Positions 60,893 to 64,000 of a DNA stretch of 64,000 bases are shown piece by piece (positions within the stretch are counted from its first letter, which is position 1; each line of letters begins with the position of its first letter). The stretch covers positions 372,001-436,000 of the forward strand of contig NZ_JAIOAA010000001.1 in assembly GCF_019890675.1 (NCBI RefSeq), in the 5' to 3' direction. The notes under the pieces are model-generated. The model was not told where the DNA came from and did not search any database. It saw nothing but the letters and a program-made list of their open reading frames with translations. Source of the DNA: Micromonospora sp. PLK6-60 (lineage in GTDB: Bacteria > Actinomycetota > Actinomycetes > Mycobacteriales > Micromonosporaceae). Both the position numbers and the translations under genes were made by a program.

Positions 60893-61846
60893 TCAGGCCG
60901 CGGTGCCGAGCGCCTGCCGCAGCACGGCGATGGCCTGCGCCGTCGCCCCCTTCGCCGCCTGGGTGTCCTTCAGCGGGTTCAGCATCATGAAGTCGTGGCA
61001 GATGCCGTCGTAACGAACGGTCGTGACGGGCACGCCGGCGGCGCGCAGCTTGGCCGCGTACGCCTCGCCCTCGTCACGCAGCACGTCGGCCTCGTCCACA
61101 CAGAGGTAGGCCGGGGGCAGGCCCCGCAGATCCTGCGGGGAGGCGAGGTTCGGCGAGGCGGTGATCTCCGAGCGGGCCTGCGGGTCCGGGGCGTAGTTGT
61201 CCCAGAACCACGCCATGCCCTTCGCCGTCAGGAACGGCCCGTTCTCGAACAGCCGGTACGACTCGGTGTTCTGCCGCGCGTCGGTCACCGGGTAGTACAT
61301 CGACTGGTGCACGAAACGCACGTCGCCCCGCTGCTTCGCCAGGATGGCGACCGCGGCGGTCATGTTGCCGCCGACCGAGTCACCGGCGATCGCCATCCGG
61401 GAGGCGTCGAGCCCTTCCTCGGCGCCCTCCCGCGTCACCCACCGCGCCGCCGCGTAGATCTGCTCGATCGCCACCGGGTAGTGCGCCTCCGGGGACCGGG
61501 TGTACTCCACGAACACCACCGCCGCGCAGACGCCGGTGGAGATCTCCCGCACCAGGCGGTCGTGCGTGCCGGCGTTGCCGAGCACCCAACCACCGCCGTG
61601 CACGTACACCACCACGGGCAGGGTGCCGGTGTGGCCCTGCGGCCGCACGATCCGGACCTGGACGTCGCCCACGTCGGCGGGCACCGTCACCCACCTGTCG
61701 TCCACCGCGGGCGCGTCCACCGGACCCGCCTGGACGTCGTCGAGCACCTTGCGCGCCTCGGCCGGGGTCAACTCGTACAGGAACGGGGGCTTCGACGTCG
61801 CCTCCGCGAATTCCTGAGCCGCGGGCTCAAGCACGATCTCAGCCAT
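60893..61846 (-). CDS. HSL-family alpha/beta hydrolase (esterase)
   Basis: The 317-aa esterase of the hormone-sensitive-lipase family has oxyanion motif YVHGGGWVLG, nucleophile GDSVGGNMTA, Asp in CVDEADVLRDEG and His in GICHDFMML. The family hydrolyses short-chain esters and lactones. ATG 61846 follows GGAGG. It is divergent from the DUF4331 gene with 159 bp between. Confidence 0.92.
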   Translation of the reverse strand: MAEIVLEPAAQEFAEATSKPPFLYELTPAEARKVLDDVQAGPVDAPAVDDRWVTVPADVGDVQVRIVRPQGHTGTLPVVVYVHGGGWVLGNAGTHDRLVREISTGVCAAVVFVEYTRSPEAHYPVAIEQIYAAARWVTREGAEEGLDASRMAIAGDSVGGNMTAAVAILAKQRGDVRFVHQSMYYPVTDARQNTESYRLFENGPFLTAKGMAWFWDNYAPDPQARSEITASPNLASPQDLRGLPPAYLCVDEADVLRDEGEAYAAKLRAAGVPVTTVRYDGICHDFMMLNPLKDTQAAKGATAQAIAVLRQALGTAA

Positions 61847-62005
61847 CACACATCCTCCAGTTTGGTATGGGCTACTGAGCGTCGACGCTAGGGACGGGCA
61901 GTGCCGTCCCAGTGTCGATCCAGTGCGTCCCGGTCGGTTGTCACGAAACACGGCCACCCGGGGTCCTCGGTGCGCCCCATTCCCACACCCGGAACGGATC
62001 GCCGC

Positions 62006-63049
62006 ATGTCGCATCACCTCGACTCGCCGCTCGCCCGCAAGGACCCGCGGCTGAACATCACCGACCAGTACGTCTTCGACGACGCCGGGACCACGGTGTT
62101 CGTGGTGAACGTACGGACCTCGCTCGCCGGGGATGCCGTGCCACCCGGGTTCCACCCGGAGGGCCGCTACGAGATCAAGGTGCACCTGGACGGGGCACCC
62201 ACGGAGAACCTCGCCTTCCGCTGGACCTTCGGACCGGCCGGCGGCGGCGGCGGTCAGCTCTATCAGATCGTCCGGCTCGACGGCGCCGCCGCCGGGAGCG
62301 ACCAGGCGACCGGCGTTCCGATCGCCGGCGGGCGTACGGGTGAGGAGGTCACCGGCGACAGTGGCGTGCGCGCATGGGCCGGTCCCGCGCTCGACCCGTT
62401 CTTCCTCGACCTGCGACAGCTCGCCGCGGTCGACGCTCTGGTCCAGCGCGCCGAGGACGCGGATCCACTCGCGTTCGCGGCCGGTCAGGCCACCGACACG
62501 TTCGCCGGCTCGACGGTGCACAGCCTGGTCCTGCGGGTGCCGCAGACGGACCACGACCTGTTCACCGGTCGGCTGGTGCGGGTGTGGGCGCGCACCGTGC
62601 TGGCTACCGACAGCGGCGGATGGCATCAGGTGGGGCGGGCGGGCCTACCGATGATCTGGCCGATCTTCCGCGACGCCGAGAGCGAGGCGGCCAGCCACGC
62701 CAACGAGACGCATCCGGGCGACGACCAGGCCAACTACGGCAACGCGATCCGGGGCGCGGTCGCGGCGACGGTACGGCGGCTGGGCACCTCGCGACGCCCG
62801 GAGGCGTACGCCGAGGAGGTCGTCTCGCGGCTCGTTCCCGACAGCCTGCCCTACCGGATCGGCACTCCCGCCATCTTCGGGTTCACCGGTTTCAACGGCC
62901 GGCGGCTCGGGGACAACGCGCCGGAGGTGATGTTCTCCCTCGTCATGAACCGGGCGGTCACCACGGGCCTCGGGAGCCGGCCGGTCGGCGGTTTCCCCTA
63001 CGTCACCCCCGCGCCCGACGCGCCCAGCGGACGACCCGGCCCCAGCTGA
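62006..63049 (+). CDS. DUF4331 family protein
   Basis: The 347-aa protein has the family start (HHLDSPLARKDPRLNITDQY, describing a D-x-x-D-x-Y/F pattern), FFLDLRQL and HPGDDQANYG. DUF4331 proteins are beta-rich and often secreted, of unknown function. This one has no signal peptide in the chosen start. The 4331 family is frequently near oxidoreductases or sigma factors of the SigJ type, as here. The stop lies 91 bp before the SDR gene. Confidence 0.85.
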   Translation: MSHHLDSPLARKDPRLNITDQYVFDDAGTTVFVVNVRTSLAGDAVPPGFHPEGRYEIKVHLDGAPTENLAFRWTFGPAGGGGGQLYQIVRLDGAAAGSDQATGVPIAGGRTGEEVTGDSGVRAWAGPALDPFFLDLRQLAAVDALVQRAEDADPLAFAAGQATDTFAGSTVHSLVLRVPQTDHDLFTGRLVRVWARTVLATDSGGWHQVGRAGLPMIWPIFRDAESEAASHANETHPGDDQANYGNAIRGAVAATVRRLGTSRRPEAYAEEVVSRLVPDSLPYRIGTPAIFGFTGFNGRRLGDNAPEVMFSLVMNRAVTTGLGSRPVGGFPYVTPAPDAPSGRPGPS

Positions 63050-63140
63050 AACACCACCGCGTCCGGATCGGCGGACGGCTGCGGCCAAGCGGCGACGAAG
63101 CCCCGATCCGGGAATGGACACCACCCGACAGGAGACAACC

Positions 63141-64000
63141 ATGCGCATCAGCACACCGTTCGGCGCGAAGTCGACGGCCGACGAGGTGTCCGAGGGCATC
63201 GACCTGACCGGTAAGCGGGCCGTCGTCACCGGCGGCGCCTCCGGCATCGGCGTCGAGACCGCCCGCACCCTGGCCCGCCGTGGCGCGGCCGTCACCCTGG
63301 CCGTGCGCGACCGGGACCGCGGCGCCACGGTCGCCGAGGAGATCATCGCGAGCACCGGCAACGGCCGCGTCGACGTGCGGCCCCTGGAGTTGACCGACCA
63401 CTCCTCGATCGCCGCCTTCGCCGACGGCTGGGACGGCCCGCTGCATCTGCTGATCAACAACGCCGGCGTCATGGCGCTGCCGTCGCGCACCCCCGACCCG
63501 CGCGGCTGGGAGTTCCAGTTCGCCACCAACCACCTGGGCCACTTCGCGCTCACCACCAGGCTGCACGGCGCCCTGGCCGCAGCCGGTGGGGCCCGGGTGG
63601 TCAGCGTCGGCTCCTCCGGCCACCTGTTCTCACCGGTCGTCTTCGACGACATCAACTTCCACTTCCGCCCGTACGACGCGATCCTGGCGTACGGGCAGTC
63701 CAAGACGGCGGTCAACCTGTTCGCCGTCTGGGCGAGCGCGCTCTGGCGCGACGACGGCATCACCGTCAACTCCCTCAACCCCGGCGCCATCGCGACCTCG
63801 CTGCAGCGGCACGTCGGTGGCACCCTCGCCACCCCGGCGGAGCTGCGCAAGACCACCGAGCAGGGTGCCTCGACGACCGTGCTGCTCGCCACCTCGCCGC
63901 TGCTGGACAGCGTCGGCGGTCGCTACTTCAACGACAACCAGGAGGCGGTGCCCACCGACCACCGTCCCGCCGACGTGAGTGAGCTCGTGGCCAGCGTGGC
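63141..64000 (+). CDS. Short-chain dehydrogenase/reductase (3' end outside window)
   Basis: At least 286 residues are visible. The ATG at 63141 follows AGGAGA. The cofactor loop is VVTGGASGIGVET, followed by LLINNAGVMALP and the active site AYGQSKTAVN (Tyr-x-x-x-Lys) preceded by the Ser of VSVGSSGHL; PGAIATSL follows. It resembles the retinol-dehydrogenase/WW-oxidoreductase-like group. It is the last gene of the window and continues beyond base 64000. Confidence 0.93.
   Translation, partial: MRISTPFGAKSTADEVSEGIDLTGKRAVVTGGASGIGVETARTLARRGAAVTLAVRDRDRGATVAEEIIASTGNGRVDVRPLELTDHSSIAAFADGWDGPLHLLINNAGVMALPSRTPDPRGWEFQFATNHLGHFALTTRLHGALAAAGGARVVSVGSSGHLFSPVVFDDINFHFRPYDAILAYGQSKTAVNLFAVWASALWRDDGITVNSLNPGAIATSLQRHVGGTLATPAELRKTTEQGASTTVLLATSPLLDSVGGRYFNDNQEAVPTDHRPADVSELVASV

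Overview
The window comes from a high-GC actinobacterium, most likely a member of the Micromonosporaceae (Micromonospora-like). This rests on the strong G/C bias at third codon positions, many GTG starts, LLM-class flavin enzymes, DUF5996, DUF5872 and Trypco1 families, and secreted plant-polymer enzymes. No rRNA, tRNA, CRISPR array, integrase or complete insertion sequence was seen. Only two copies of a small non-coding MITE-like element hint at mobility. The content looks like a chromosomal-arm accessory region.

Layout. 1-4349: the end of an ABC/SMC-type ATPase gene, then a tightly overlapping three-gene operon of an NrtR-like Nudix regulator, a nucleoside-phosphorylase-fold protein and a four-TM membrane protein. 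The last two share an almost identical Gly/Gln motif (GNAxVGVQAGxxH) that looks like a RHIM-like or bacterial amyloid signalling motif. 4465-6188: secreted arabinofuranosidase with a LacI-type operator. 6476-11163: a Trypco1 protein and a 1432-residue trypsin-CHAT-NTPase-TPR protein, a second conflict-type system. 11401-13767: DUF5872 protein, PhyH-like dioxygenase, SpoU/TrmH RNA methyltransferase.

13971-21578: a probable unusual biosynthetic locus. A LuxR-ended regulator and a DAHP synthase read rightward. A leftward operon encodes a 48-aa peptide, a 96-aa protein, a thioesterase, a carrier protein, a class II aaRS-like amino acid:[carrier protein] ligase, an ATP-grasp ligase and an MFS exporter. 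One MITE copy (15889-16051) begins in the DAHP synthase stop codon; the other is at 38468-38630.

21836-27541: plant polysaccharide utilisation (GH53 galactanase, FN3-CBM2 protein, AA10 LPMO with a CebR-like box), mixed with MmcQ, PAP2-like and membrane-anchored proteins. 27508-33900: damaged PP2C phosphatase, hydrolase, glutaminase-STAS, LLM oxidoreductase/F420-reductase-like pair, CDGSH-type protein, GNAT protein and a divergent MarR regulator with two operator boxes. 33983-38440: SGNH hydrolase remnant, DesKR-like two-component system, divergent drug-type ABC exporter and a GPP34 protein.

38685-47502: redox and detoxification genes with local regulators (TetR, MarR, HxlR, GntR), several with clear palindromic operators in divergent promoters. 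47775-56211: an ABC sugar/polyol uptake operon with two ATPases, one with a substituted switch histidine, followed by an aldehyde dehydrogenase and an iron-type alcohol dehydrogenase, probably under the neighbouring GntR regulator. 56224-64000: hexapeptide protein, HEAT-repeat protein, type II NADH dehydrogenase, short ECF sigma factor, HSL-family hydrolase, DUF4331 protein and the start of a short-chain dehydrogenase.
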